A stretch of 64,000 nucleotides of DNA, taken from positions 124,001 through 188,000 of the forward strand of contig NVXR01000001.1 in NCBI GenBank assembly GCA_002733995.1, read 5' to 3'. The position numbers and the translations under genes were made by a program. How positions within the stretch are numbered: position 1 is the first letter of the stretch; each line of letters opens with the position of its first letter. This DNA is from Desulfotalea sp. Its GTDB lineage: Bacteria; Desulfobacterota; Desulfobulbia; Desulfobulbales; Desulfocapsaceae. The notes beneath the pieces are model-generated. The model searched no databases. It was not told where the DNA came from and saw nothing but the letters and a program-made list of their open reading frames with translations. Of this stretch, positions 48,056-57,321 are shown in pieces.

Positions 48056-48569
48056 GAAAGGAACGCAATCTATAGTAAAATTTGGCCCGACAATGGCTGT
48101 TTTGGCAACATTATATTTCAAATTTTTTTCTATGCTAGATATTATTACTCCTCGCACCTACCTACAGGGATGAACAAAGCGTTGTTCTTGTCTATTGGGG
48201 CAATGGGATAGCTGTTCCTGTATTGTCGTCTAGCAACCGTACTCGAACTATAAGTATCATTAAAAGAAATGTTGAGTATGGGAGGGCTAGAGCCCATGGA
48301 AAACTGCGGTTCTGTCGTTTGTCGCACACCAGTGACCTTGTTCTCTTTACCTTATTGTCCTATTTTATCTTTGTATGGGGTGAAGGCATGAAAAATAATA
48401 TTTTACCCTGATGCTTATTCATAGAGATGAGTTTACCACTTTGGAGGATCGAGATATCCAGCAATGAAAATACAATGTTTATACGCTTCTGTCCCGTTGA
48501 AAACCTCCTGGGGCAACTTTTTCAGGGATGATGTGTGGGTTATTCGTATGGTACAAATATAGGTTTATC
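48056..48569. other. Intergenic region before the CbbQ-like gene
   Basis: No gene I can support. Short plus-strand frames (for example 48223-48411) have no ribosome binding site or recognised domain. The start of the next gene is uncertain: ATG 48570 is followed at once by ATG 48573. Confidence 0.4.
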
Positions 48570-49385
48570 ATGATGACTATTCAAGGTTTTAAAATTGATG
48601 AGAATAAAATTGATGTTGAACCGTTCTTTCTGCCCCGGGGGAATGAAATCGAAATAGCACTTGCGGCTAGGGCAAATCAGCTGCCCCTTTTATTAAAGGG
48701 ACCGACCGGTTGCGGTAAAAGCAGATTTATGCAATATCTGGCCTGGCGATTGCGACTCCCCCTTATTACGGTCTCATGCCATGACGACTTGTCCACAGGT
48801 GATCTCATCGGTAGATTCTTAGTCAAAGGAAATGAAGCTGTATGGCAGGACGGGCCATTGACTCTTGCCGTTAAGGCCGGTGGCATCTGCTATCTTGATG
48901 AGGTTGTTGAGGCTCGCAAGGATACAATTGTTGTTATACATCCCCTTACCGATGATAGACGGGAGCTGCCTGTTGAAAAATTAGGAAAAATCTTTAGAGC
49001 GCCTCCTGAGTTTATGCTTGTTGTATCGTATAATCCTGGCTATCAAAGCATTTTAAAGGATCTCAAGCCTTCGACCAGGCAACGATTTGTCTCCCTTACC
49101 TTCGATTATCCGACGGAAGAGCGTGAGGTAGAGATTGTAACAGGTGAATGTGGGGCTGATGCTCATCTCAGCCGAAGGCTCGTACAGCTCGCCGTGATGA
49201 CACGGAGTTTAAAGGACTCAGGGCTAATAGAGGGAGCCTCTACCCGGCTTATTATTCAAACAGCTAGGCTCATTAAGAGTGGTGTGGCGGAGGTAGATGC
49301 CTGCCGTGCTGGCATGACCCAAAGCCTCACTGATGATCTCGATCTTTTGGCGGCTATGGATGAGATGATCGTTTCTCTGTTTTAA
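48570..49385 (+). CDS. MoxR-family AAA ATPase of the CbbQ/NorQ group
   Basis: 271 residues from ATG 48570, chosen by family length; the frame stays open to an ATG at 48528. Walker A GPTGCGKS is at 44-51, Walker B follows in GICYLDEV, and a VVSYNPGYQ sensor segment is present; LKPSTRQRFV and the lid follow. CbbQ activates Rubisco and NorQ activates NO reductase, both with a von Willebrand partner that links ATPase to target. The partner gene follows 14 bases downstream. Neither target is in this window. Confidence 0.93.
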   Translation: MMTIQGFKIDENKIDVEPFFLPRGNEIEIALAARANQLPLLLKGPTGCGKSRFMQYLAWRLRLPLITVSCHDDLSTGDLIGRFLVKGNEAVWQDGPLTLAVKAGGICYLDEVVEARKDTIVVIHPLTDDRRELPVEKLGKIFRAPPEFMLVVSYNPGYQSILKDLKPSTRQRFVSLTFDYPTEEREVEIVTGECGADAHLSRRLVQLAVMTRSLKDSGLIEGASTRLIIQTARLIKSGVAEVDACRAGMTQSLTDDLDLLAAMDEMIVSLF

Positions 49386-49399
49386 CGAGATAGTTATTG

Positions 49400-51661
49400 A
49401 TGCAACTGGAAATACTCAAAAATCGGTTTTTGGCCATTGTTTCTCCATCCCTGCCCAATGAATGGGAGGTGGAAGATGTTCTTGCTCATTTATTGGGGCT
49501 TTCTGATGGAAATGTGGACAGTCTTTTTCAACAGATTGCGGTGATCTGGCCTGTTAGTCACAGTCTCTGTTTTGCCTATCTGCAAGAGGGTGCTAAGTGC
49601 ATCGTGCTTATGCCAGGTGATCTGCTAGGCGAATGGTCAAGGCAGATACTTGGTTGCTATGAGGCAGGAGGGTTACTTGCCGCCAGAAATTTTATGGCCG
49701 ATCCTGAAAAACACTTTTTAGGGCCTCTTGATGGACGTTGTGGGGCGCGGTTAACGTCTCTCTCCGAGAGGTTGCAACTCTACCTCTGTGGTGTCTTTGG
49801 TAGACGAATTGAACTGGGTGTAAGCAAGGTCCCAACGACAAATATCGATAGGGTTTTTGTACCTGAAAATATAGATATTTTTACAACTGAGGCGGATAAC
49901 AAGCTCTTGTATAAGCTTATTGTTTCCCTGCAGTGGGCCCATGTAGAATCCCGGGTTTTTGAAGATTCCTTAGAGCTGGGACATAGAGGCGATGGTCATG
50001 TAACTCGTTGGCTTAACACTTTCTCTCGTCCCCAAGAGGCTAAGGAGTTGTTTGGGGTGTTACAATTTGTTAAGTCTTTCTGGTTATTAGTAGATGTCTT
50101 TCCAGGCCTTATCAGGCGGGCAACACCTCTTTGCAGCGATTTGATTGAGGCAATATCTGCCCAAGGTGGTTCCGTCAGTTATTGTAATATGCTGAAAAGT
50201 GTTTTGCAGTATAGCGTTACAGGTCTAAGCAAAAGTGGATCCAACCGCCGCTATTTAGATGATCTACTCAAGGTGGTTCTTGAGCGATTACGCTCGGAAA
50301 ATACCTTCAAGGTCTTCCCGGAGTTCTATGCTTATTTTGATGCGCTTGGGGGAACCTGTAATTTTGGGGGACTTACTCTACTTCTGGGCCGCTTTGATTT
50401 TGATGCTGCGGCTGTGGCGATCATCAGTCGTAGAGAGGATCAGAAAAATGCCTTTATTGCTCTCTTGTCCATGGCTGTTCAGCAAAATATGTTAGTGAAG
50501 GATGTTGCAAACGCCGAAAATAAATCGCAACAATCAGATAGCTCAGCCCTTGTTCTGACAGATGCTGTTGCCGCAGAACAAGAGCAGCCTGGGCATGAAG
50601 AATTTTTGTTGCAAAATAGTAACGCAGAACTCTCAAGCGAACTTAAGGCTCTCATTAACAGTATCCAAGATGACCTTGGAGAGCTGCCCCAAGCGTACGT
50701 CCAGGCAGCAGCAGGAATGGCTGGCAAAGGTGTTAATGATCGTGAGTCGCATGGCGCCGTCGCTGGGTTTACTCAGTGTTCTGTTAGTTCGGTGGGGCAT
50801 TCCTATGATGAGTGGGACTACCGCAGGGGAGGGTATAGGAGCTCGTGGTGTACTCTTTATGAAAAGACGGTGGAGGCGGTTACCTCTACATTTGTTGAAG
50901 ATACATTGCTGAAGTACCAGGGCCAACTCCATAAAATACGCAGACAGTTTGAAATGCTTCGCAATCAAAACAGATATGCTCGCAGGCGGCGTGATGGTGA
51001 TGAGATAGATTTTGACGCACTTGTCGATGCCTTAGGAGATAGCAAAGCTGGGATTGTTCCTTCCGACAGACTTTTTCTCAGGCTCCTGCGAGACAGGCGG
51101 GAAATAAGCACCTATTTTTTAGTCGATATGTCCTATTCAACAGAGGGGTGGGTTGGCACAGCACTTAAAGAATCTCTAGTTCTCATAGCTGAAGCAATGG
51201 CTATCGTGGGGGATGCATATGCAATTTATGGTTTTTCAGGTATGCGCAGATCAAAGAGTGAATTGTTCACGGTAAAAAAGCTGGACGAGGTTTATGGTAG
51301 TGTCGTTAAGCAACGTATAGCCGGTATTGGTCCAAAAGAATATACGCGTATGGGCCCCCCAATTCGGCATATTGCTAAAAAAATGCTCGAATGTGAGAGC
51401 AGGGTTCGCCTACTCATTGTGTTGTCAGACGGCAAACCTGAAGATTATGACGATTATAAAGGCAAATATGCCATAGAAGATACCAGAAAAGCGCTGTTGG
51501 AAGCCCGCGGTGCTGGCATTCATGTCTTTTGTATCACCATAGATAAGATGGCTCATGCATATCTTGGGCATATGTTTGGTCGTGGCCAATTTGTGTTTGT
51601 CGATAGCGTAGATACCTTGCCAACAAAACTTGTCAAATTGTACCGATCACTTACGTGCTAA
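49400..51661 (+). CDS. von Willebrand factor A protein of the CbbO/NorD group
   Basis: 753 residues from ATG 49400. Residues 1 to about 560 are the helical domain that binds the CbbQ/NorQ ring; the middle (about 390-450) is Gln/Glu-rich and probably flexible. The C-terminal VWA domain begins near residue 565 with an intact MIDAS: Asp-x-Ser-x-Ser (DMSYS, near 576), then VLSDGKPEDYDDYKG, which is characteristic of CbbO/NorD. This is the adaptor of the AAA ATPase encoded just upstream. The two surely form one complex; its target protein is unknown. Confidence 0.92.
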   Translation: MQLEILKNRFLAIVSPSLPNEWEVEDVLAHLLGLSDGNVDSLFQQIAVIWPVSHSLCFAYLQEGAKCIVLMPGDLLGEWSRQILGCYEAGGLLAARNFMADPEKHFLGPLDGRCGARLTSLSERLQLYLCGVFGRRIELGVSKVPTTNIDRVFVPENIDIFTTEADNKLLYKLIVSLQWAHVESRVFEDSLELGHRGDGHVTRWLNTFSRPQEAKELFGVLQFVKSFWLLVDVFPGLIRRATPLCSDLIEAISAQGGSVSYCNMLKSVLQYSVTGLSKSGSNRRYLDDLLKVVLERLRSENTFKVFPEFYAYFDALGGTCNFGGLTLLLGRFDFDAAAVAIISRREDQKNAFIALLSMAVQQNMLVKDVANAENKSQQSDSSALVLTDAVAAEQEQPGHEEFLLQNSNAELSSELKALINSIQDDLGELPQAYVQAAAGMAGKGVNDRESHGAVAGFTQCSVSSVGHSYDEWDYRRGGYRSSWCTLYEKTVEAVTSTFVEDTLLKYQGQLHKIRRQFEMLRNQNRYARRRRDGDEIDFDALVDALGDSKAGIVPSDRLFLRLLRDRREISTYFLVDMSYSTEGWVGTALKESLVLIAEAMAIVGDAYAIYGFSGMRRSKSELFTVKKLDEVYGSVVKQRIAGIGPKEYTRMGPPIRHIAKKMLECESRVRLLIVLSDGKPEDYDDYKGKYAIEDTRKALLEARGAGIHVFCITIDKMAHAYLGHMFGRGQFVFVDSVDTLPTKLVKLYRSLTC

Positions 51662-51866
51662 CATTGAGCAGGTTGAACGATTGGTATTCTTGTCGGCCAA
51701 AAAAATAATTATCCTCCATTGGTTCAATAAAACGTAACGACCCGTCATCGAGGCTAAAAAAAAAATCATCGGGGCGATAGCAAGGTGCTGTTCTGGCGTC
51801 TTTATGCTGTTGCCGGTTGTTTTTTGTGTCTGCATGAATTATTTCACTTGAGTAATACTTAAATAC
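51662..51866. other. Intergenic region after the CbbO-like gene
   Basis: No gene. No clear terminator was seen. Confidence 0.4.
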
Positions 51867-51895
51867 TTGATAAATAAAATTGATACATAGATAAT
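51867..51895 (+). promoter_or_regulatory. Candidate promoter for the transporter-acs pair
   Basis: TTGATA (51867-51872), a 17-bp spacer and GATAAT (51890-51895). It leaves a leader of about 220 bases before the transporter gene. A GGAGGGG at 51964-51972 in the leader has no good start codon after it. Confidence 0.4.
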
Positions 51896-52119
51896 AAAGT
51901 ACCTTTCTGCGGAGAAGTCATCTGCACCTCTGTATTGCCTGTCGGGATTTTAACCTTAGTAAAGGAGGGGAAAGCGCGAAGGTAAAATGTGAATTTGCAC
52001 TTCATTGAGAATGCATTCGGTCATCCGTTTAACGATGAAATCGCAGGGAGTCAGGCTCGACAGGCACAGGCACGGATGGTTGACAATCTTGTTAGCACTC
52101 TTTCAATAAGGAGATACAG

Positions 52120-53433
52120 ATGTCGCAACAAAATCAATCTGTACCGACCCAAGCTTGGGTTACGGTTTTTGCTGGAATGGCAATAAATCTTTGCCTTGGT
52201 ATCTTGTATGCGTGGAGCATATGGAAATCTGCTCTTGTCGATGTGGACTTGGCTGGTCAGACCATGACCGGCATCAATGCAGGGTGGACATATCTCAATA
52301 ATGCGCAGGCCGCTACACCTTTCTCTCTTTGCGTAATTGTGTTTGCTCTGATGATGATTCCTGGGGGGCGTATTCAGGATAAGATTAGTCCGAAGTTTGG
52401 AGCCACCCTCGGTGGACTTACCCTTGCTGCCGGTTGTATTATTGCCGGTTTAATGAAAAGCTATACGGGTATTGTAATAGGCTTTGGAATACTGGGTGGT
52501 ATTGGTATGGGAATTGGCTATGCCGCCCCCACACCTGCTGCACTGAAGTGGTTTGGACCCCATAAACGTGGGCTGATCGCGGGTATTGTTGTTGGTGGTT
52601 ATGGTGGGGCAGCCTTGTATATAGGTGGTCTTGGGCAATATCTTATTAATAAATATGGAATTTCAGGTAGCTTTATTGGCCTTGGAATTTTCTTTGCAAT
52701 TGTTGTTGTAATCGCAGGACAACTGTTGAAGTCACCGCCAGAAGGATACGTTGCTCCAACTATTGCGGGTGCAGGAGTGGCTACCGCCAATGCTACAGCG
52801 ACAAACTGGGAGCCCGCTGATGTTGTAAAAACCTGGCAATTCTATGCCTTGGTTGTCATGTTTATTCTAACCACCCAATCGGGATTACTTATCATTGGTA
52901 ACGCTAAAGGGCTTATGGTTTCAGCTGCGAAAGATATGCCTTTTTTTGCAGCGAACGCCTGGATACTTGTCTCCTTTGGTGGTCTGATCAATGCTGCAGG
53001 TCGTGTTGGAACCGGTTTTTATTCTGATAAAATCGGTCGTCTTAATGCCTATTGCCTTAACTGTGGCATTTCGGCACTCTGTCTTTTTTCATTACCGTAC
53101 GTTATCAGTACTCAAAGTGTTGGTCTCTTGTTCCTCGCCGTTGGTATTGCTTACTGGCAGTATGGTGGAGGACTAGCACTTATGCCTTCTTTTGCGGCAG
53201 ACTTTTTTGGACCCAAAAATCTTGGCATGAACTACGGACTTATTTTTATAGGTTGGGGGCTTGGTGTCTTTGTAACAAGACTTGCAGGTACTATTGAAGA
53301 TGCTACCGGTAGTCTGAATTATGCTTTTTATCTCTCCGGGGCGCTGTTGGTCGCGGGGGTTATCCTTGCACAAATGACAACACGGCCAATACATGAGGCC
53401 GAGGTCAGCGGCGAAGCTGCAGTTGTGCAATGA
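52120..53433 (+). CDS. OFA-family MFS transporter (oxalate/formate antiporter-like)
   Basis: 437 residues with twelve predicted transmembrane segments. It has the family start (AWVTVFAGMAINLCLGILYAWSI), GGRIQDKISPK in the first loop, and a GRVGTGFYSDKIGRLNAY segment in the second half. Members exchange small carboxylates such as oxalate, formate or acetate. The gene is followed after 74 bases by acetyl-CoA synthetase, so acetate or another acid that needs CoA activation is the likely cargo. AAGGAGATAC precedes the ATG. Confidence 0.9.
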   Translation: MSQQNQSVPTQAWVTVFAGMAINLCLGILYAWSIWKSALVDVDLAGQTMTGINAGWTYLNNAQAATPFSLCVIVFALMMIPGGRIQDKISPKFGATLGGLTLAAGCIIAGLMKSYTGIVIGFGILGGIGMGIGYAAPTPAALKWFGPHKRGLIAGIVVGGYGGAALYIGGLGQYLINKYGISGSFIGLGIFFAIVVVIAGQLLKSPPEGYVAPTIAGAGVATANATATNWEPADVVKTWQFYALVVMFILTTQSGLLIIGNAKGLMVSAAKDMPFFAANAWILVSFGGLINAAGRVGTGFYSDKIGRLNAYCLNCGISALCLFSLPYVISTQSVGLLFLAVGIAYWQYGGGLALMPSFAADFFGPKNLGMNYGLIFIGWGLGVFVTRLAGTIEDATGSLNYAFYLSGALLVAGVILAQMTTRPIHEAEVSGEAAVVQ

Positions 53434-53507
53434 TTACAGGATTTGAGTTGTTGTGAGGGGAACACGTGGGTATCCCCAAATAGACGAAAATTTTTAGGAG
53501 GCAATAT

Positions 53508-55541
53508 ATGACTGAGCAAAAAAACGTTGAAACTTCAGAAGCTGAAATTGCCGTACATTGGAAAGAAGAAGACTACTACCATCCCTCACCATCATTTATT
53601 GCACAGGCGAATTTAACAGATGAATCTATTTTTGAACGTTTTAGCCTGGATAATTTCCCTGATTGCTATACAGAGTTTGCAGAGCTTCTCACCTGGTACA
53701 AATACTGGGATGAAGTCCTTGATAGTAGTGATGCACCATGTTTTAAGTGGTTTAAAGGAGGAAAGTTGAATGCCAGTTTCAACTGCATAGATAGGCATCT
53801 TGCCAAAAATAAAAATAAAACAGCAATACACTTTGTGCCAGAACTTGAAGAAGAGCAGGTTCAGCACATCACCTATCAGGAACTCTATGTGAGGGTGAAT
53901 GAGTTTGCTGCACTGCTGCGGGACTCTGCTGGACTAAAAAGAGGAGACAGGGTTACAATTCATATGCCCATGTCCGCCGAGCTGCCAATCACAATGCTTG
54001 CCTGTGCACGGCTTGGTGTTATTCATTCTGTCGTTTTTGGCGGGTTTTCTGCAAGTGCCTGCGCTGATAGGGTGGTTGACTCCAACAGTAGAGTTTTGAT
54101 TATCATGGATGCATATTATCGTGGTGGTAAATTGCTCAACCACAAAGTGGTAGATGATGAGGCTTGTGAACTGGCAGAAAAAGAGGGGCAAAAAGTCGAT
54201 AAGCTCCTGGTCTGGCAGCGCTATCCCGGTAAGATGTCCTCCGACTCAAAACTTGAGGAAGGGCGTGACATCATCGTTAATAACGAGTTGAAAAAGTATT
54301 ATGGGGTCAGGGTAGAACCGGAGCAGATGCTTGCAGAAGACCCACTGTTTCTCATGTATACCAGCGGTACCACAGGCAAGCCCAAAGGGGCCCAACATGG
54401 CACCGGCGGATACCTTGCCTATGTTACTGCAATGTCAAAGTATATTCAAGATATCCACCCCGAAGATGTGTACTGGTGCATGGCGGACATTGGTTGGATT
54501 ACAGGCCACTCCTTTATCGTTTATGGTCCGCTGGCGCTCTGTGCTTCCAGTGTCATATACGAAGGCGTTCCCACCTATCCTGATGCGGGACGATCATGGA
54601 GAATCGCCCAGGAACTCGATGTTAATATTTTCCATACCGCCCCAACTGCGATTCGTGCTCTAAGAAAGCTTGGACCGGACGAGCCGGCGAAGTATAATTA
54701 TACTTTTAAGCATATGACCACGGTTGGTGAGCCAATTGAGCCAGAGGTATGGAAGTGGTACGAGAGGGAGGTTGGCAAGGGAAAGGCTGTTATTGTTGAT
54801 ACATACTGGCAGACGGAGACTGGAGGCTTTCTCTGTTCTACTGTTCCTGGTATGCAGCCAATGAAGCCCGGTAGTGCCGGACCTGGTGTGCCAGGAATTC
54901 ATCCTATAGTTTTTGACGAGGAAGGGGTCGAAATCCCTGCTGGAGCCGGTAAGGCGGGTAATATCTGTATTAAAAATCCATGGCCCGGTTGTTTCCAGAC
55001 TATCTGGGGTGACAGGCAGCGTTTTGTTGACACCTATTTTGCTATGTACAATACCAAGCCTGATAGTAAAGATTGGCGGGATTGGCCTTATCTCACCGGT
55101 GATGCGGCTGTTGTCGCCGAGGATGGTTATGTAAGAATCCTAGGCAGGATTGATGATGTTATCAATGTATCAGGACACCGTTTGGGCACCAAAGAAATTG
55201 AATCCGTAGCTCTTACGGTATCTGAGGTAGCAGAAGCGGCTGTTGTGCCAGTCAACCATGAAATTAAAGGTAAAGAGCCTGAGTTGTATGTTTCTTTAAA
55301 GCCAGGTTTTGAGTCAACTCCTGAGTTAAAACAAAAAATAGCTGATGCCATCACCTTTCAAATAGGCAAAATTGCAAAGTGTAAGAACGTTTGGATAGTG
55401 CCTGATATGCCAAAAACAAGATCAGGTAAGATTATGAGAAGGGTTCTTGGGGCAATCTCAAATAAGGGAGATGTGGGTAATGTTATGACCCTTGCAAACC
55501 CTGAAATTGTAGATGAAATTCAGAAAATGATGAGCGAATAG
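53508..55541 (+). CDS. acs: Acetyl-CoA synthetase
   Basis: 677 residues. ATP-dependent activation of acetate to acetyl-CoA through acetyl-AMP. It has the AMP-binding motif YTSGTTGKPKGA near residue 284, the WQTETGGF segment, the hinge region LTGDAAVV and the catalytic lysine motif KTRSGKIMRR near 640, where acetylation controls the enzyme in other bacteria. GGAGG is seven bases before the ATG. Its position after an OFA transporter suggests acetate import and activation. Confidence 0.95.
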   Translation: MTEQKNVETSEAEIAVHWKEEDYYHPSPSFIAQANLTDESIFERFSLDNFPDCYTEFAELLTWYKYWDEVLDSSDAPCFKWFKGGKLNASFNCIDRHLAKNKNKTAIHFVPELEEEQVQHITYQELYVRVNEFAALLRDSAGLKRGDRVTIHMPMSAELPITMLACARLGVIHSVVFGGFSASACADRVVDSNSRVLIIMDAYYRGGKLLNHKVVDDEACELAEKEGQKVDKLLVWQRYPGKMSSDSKLEEGRDIIVNNELKKYYGVRVEPEQMLAEDPLFLMYTSGTTGKPKGAQHGTGGYLAYVTAMSKYIQDIHPEDVYWCMADIGWITGHSFIVYGPLALCASSVIYEGVPTYPDAGRSWRIAQELDVNIFHTAPTAIRALRKLGPDEPAKYNYTFKHMTTVGEPIEPEVWKWYEREVGKGKAVIVDTYWQTETGGFLCSTVPGMQPMKPGSAGPGVPGIHPIVFDEEGVEIPAGAGKAGNICIKNPWPGCFQTIWGDRQRFVDTYFAMYNTKPDSKDWRDWPYLTGDAAVVAEDGYVRILGRIDDVINVSGHRLGTKEIESVALTVSEVAEAAVVPVNHEIKGKEPELYVSLKPGFESTPELKQKIADAITFQIGKIAKCKNVWIVPDMPKTRSGKIMRRVLGAISNKGDVGNVMTLANPEIVDEIQKMMSE

Positions 55542-55600
55542 GTCGTAGCTCAGAGTGCAGCACTACAGTAACTCCATCCACCTGTAGCTGCTAAAATTGG

Positions 55601-55620
55601 CGAAAACCTAGCGGTTTTCG
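55601..55620 (+). terminator. Possible terminator after acs
   Basis: CGAAAACC (55601-55608) and GGTTTTCG (55613-55620) pair around a TAGC loop; a second pair, CTACAG/CTGTAG, lies just upstream. The T tract is poor (TCAGTTTCGTT). Confidence 0.4.
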
Positions 55621-55922
55621 TCAGTTTCGTTCCACGGTATAAAAAAGATAAGGTAATCTGTGACCCAGCGGTTTAAGCACCGCTTGTAACAGTATGTCAG
55701 AAACGTACATCCGTTCAACCGGGGCTTTGATACATACCTGTAGGCTATGAAGATCGCAATGGACAGCCTGTGTGTGTTGCGACGTTATTACGGCAAGCGA
55801 AGAAAAACATTACCCAAGATGCAAGGGGGTGGGTGGGATATGTGCTTTGGTGGACTTGTTGAACTCGCGCACAGACAAGGAACCAAACATTAAGGTACTT
55901 AAACTAATAGTAATGAGGCCGT
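55621..55922. other. Intergenic region before the S2P-like gene
   Basis: No gene with support. An 84-codon frame starting at 55772 overlaps the next gene and looks like noise. Confidence 0.4.
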
Positions 55923-56582
55923 ATGAACGGGGAATTTTATCTGCCTTACCTTATCAATTATTCGTATCCGACGGTGGAGGGAATAGCCATCTTTTGTGTG
56001 GCTATGTTTACCGCAATTATTGCTAATGCTGAAGGGCAGGCTTTTGTGGCTACAATCCTAGGGGATTCAAAACCGGGGGCAACGGATCGTCTGCATTTTA
56101 ATGTGTTTTTACATATGAGTCTGCTGGGCACACTCTGTTTCTTTATAGCGGGTTTTGGTTGGGTTAAGCAGATCAAATTTAATACGGCTCATTTTAGAAG
56201 ATCGCCTAGGGTCTCTTTACTTGTCAGTCGCTTATCAGGTCCTCTTGCCAATTTACTTATGGCAAATATCGCTGCGAGCCTGTCCTGGGTCTTGAGCAGA
56301 TATGATGTAGAAGATAATGTTTTTTCAACAATAGTTGTGCTGAATGTTACTATGGCTGTCTATAGTTTAATTCCTATACCTCCTCTACCGGGAGGGGCTT
56401 TAACAGAGATCATTCTCACGGGTAATAATGGCTTTGCAAAATTCTGGAGGGGTCTTTGTCTAGTTGGCCCCTATCTTCTTGTCGGCTTGTTTTTATTCTT
56501 TCGTTTGACCGGCTTTGAAGGTGTCTCTTCTTTGATTAATCCTATCGTGTTATGGTTGACGAATTATGCCCTTAATATATAA
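55923..56582 (+). CDS. Site-2-protease-like membrane protein without the catalytic motif
   Basis: 219 residues, five or six transmembrane segments. The overall layout is that of M50 site-2 proteases: a first helix, then NAEGQAFVATILGD at 35-48 where active enzymes have HExxH, FGWVKQ at 78-83 (matching FGWAKP), LSGPLANLLMA at 104-114, and IPIPPLPGG at 150-158 where enzymes have PxPxLDGG. Both His and the Asp are replaced (His by Asn35/Gln39 and Asp by Pro156), so it should not bind catalytic zinc. It may be a pseudo-protease that binds or holds membrane substrates. The C_GCAxxG_C_C gene follows 89 bases downstream. Confidence 0.8.
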   Translation: MNGEFYLPYLINYSYPTVEGIAIFCVAMFTAIIANAEGQAFVATILGDSKPGATDRLHFNVFLHMSLLGTLCFFIAGFGWVKQIKFNTAHFRRSPRVSLLVSRLSGPLANLLMANIAASLSWVLSRYDVEDNVFSTIVVLNVTMAVYSLIPIPPLPGGALTEIILTGNNGFAKFWRGLCLVGPYLLVGLFLFFRLTGFEGVSSLINPIVLWLTNYALNI

Positions 56583-56671
56583 AGATTATAAGGGTAGTTC
56601 GTGGAACCCGCAGGGGGCTGGCGGGACTGTTACTGATTCGTTACGACATATAAAGGTATCACGATAACATT

Positions 56672-57112
56672 ATGAATATTTATATAGAAAAGCGTGTTCA
56701 TTATTATTTTTGCGAAAAAGATCTGAATTGTGCCTCGGCGGCATTGCATATTGTTTTAGAATATTTTGATATCGCTATTGAAAAACAGGTTCTAGACTCT
56801 GCCGTGGGGATGCATGGTGCGGGGGGGTACCGGGCTCAATGCGGTATTGTCGAAGGTGTTTTGATGTCTATTGGTATTGTTTGCAGGAACAGAAATATAG
56901 CAGATGATGAGACTGTGTTGTTGTGCAGGGGGTTTGCGCAAAAATTTGAAAATGAGTTTAATAGTCTAAGTTGTGAGGTACTAAGGCCCAACGGTTTTAA
57001 TGACAATGATCCACCCCATTTATGTGAAGGATTAACGGTGGATGGTATTCGCTTTGGTATTGTATTTATTGCAGAGTGGCTTGAAAAAATTCCCGACGAG
57101 ATCTCTTTGTAG
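56672..57112 (+). CDS. C_GCAxxG_C_C-family putative redox protein
   Basis: 146 residues. The family pattern is present in spacing: DLNCASAA (Cys20), the Gly-rich HGAGGYRAQCGIVEGVLM (Cys57), Cys near 100 in the SLSCEVLR stretch and Cys near 118 in HLCEGL. There are additional Cys at 14, 71 and 85. PF09719 members are common in anaerobes, often joined to membrane or radical SAM proteins; their chemistry is not known but is thought to be metal or disulfide based. Next to the S2P-like gene. Confidence 0.85.
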   Translation: MNIYIEKRVHYYFCEKDLNCASAALHIVLEYFDIAIEKQVLDSAVGMHGAGGYRAQCGIVEGVLMSIGIVCRNRNIADDETVLLCRGFAQKFENEFNSLSCEVLRPNGFNDNDPPHLCEGLTVDGIRFGIVFIAEWLEKIPDEISL

Positions 57113-57321
57113 GACTCTAGGCGGCTGTAAGGCACGAGATGCTTTACCACAAACTCTCATTCTCAAACAGCCTCCGGTAATACGTTTAGCTTAAGAGTTC
57201 CTTATGTTTTAGGATAAATATGGACTCTATGGGAGGGCGATCATAACTATCCCCGCCGGGAGGGATGTCGCTTCTTCCGCTTTTCCAGTGGAGAAAACCT
57301 GCTGAAAGAGTGAGCATATGT

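Noticed and set aside
47981..48211. Plus-strand frame starting KIAVPSVGE, resembling the beginning of NifX-like proteins
   Set aside because: The similarity ends after about ten residues, and it overlaps the ffh promoter.
51662..52119. Sigma-54 promoter or TACAA-N6-TTGTA sites before the OFA transporter and acs
   Set aside because: A GGCAC near 52072 has the wrong spacing to the following TTG, and no palindromic copies were seen.
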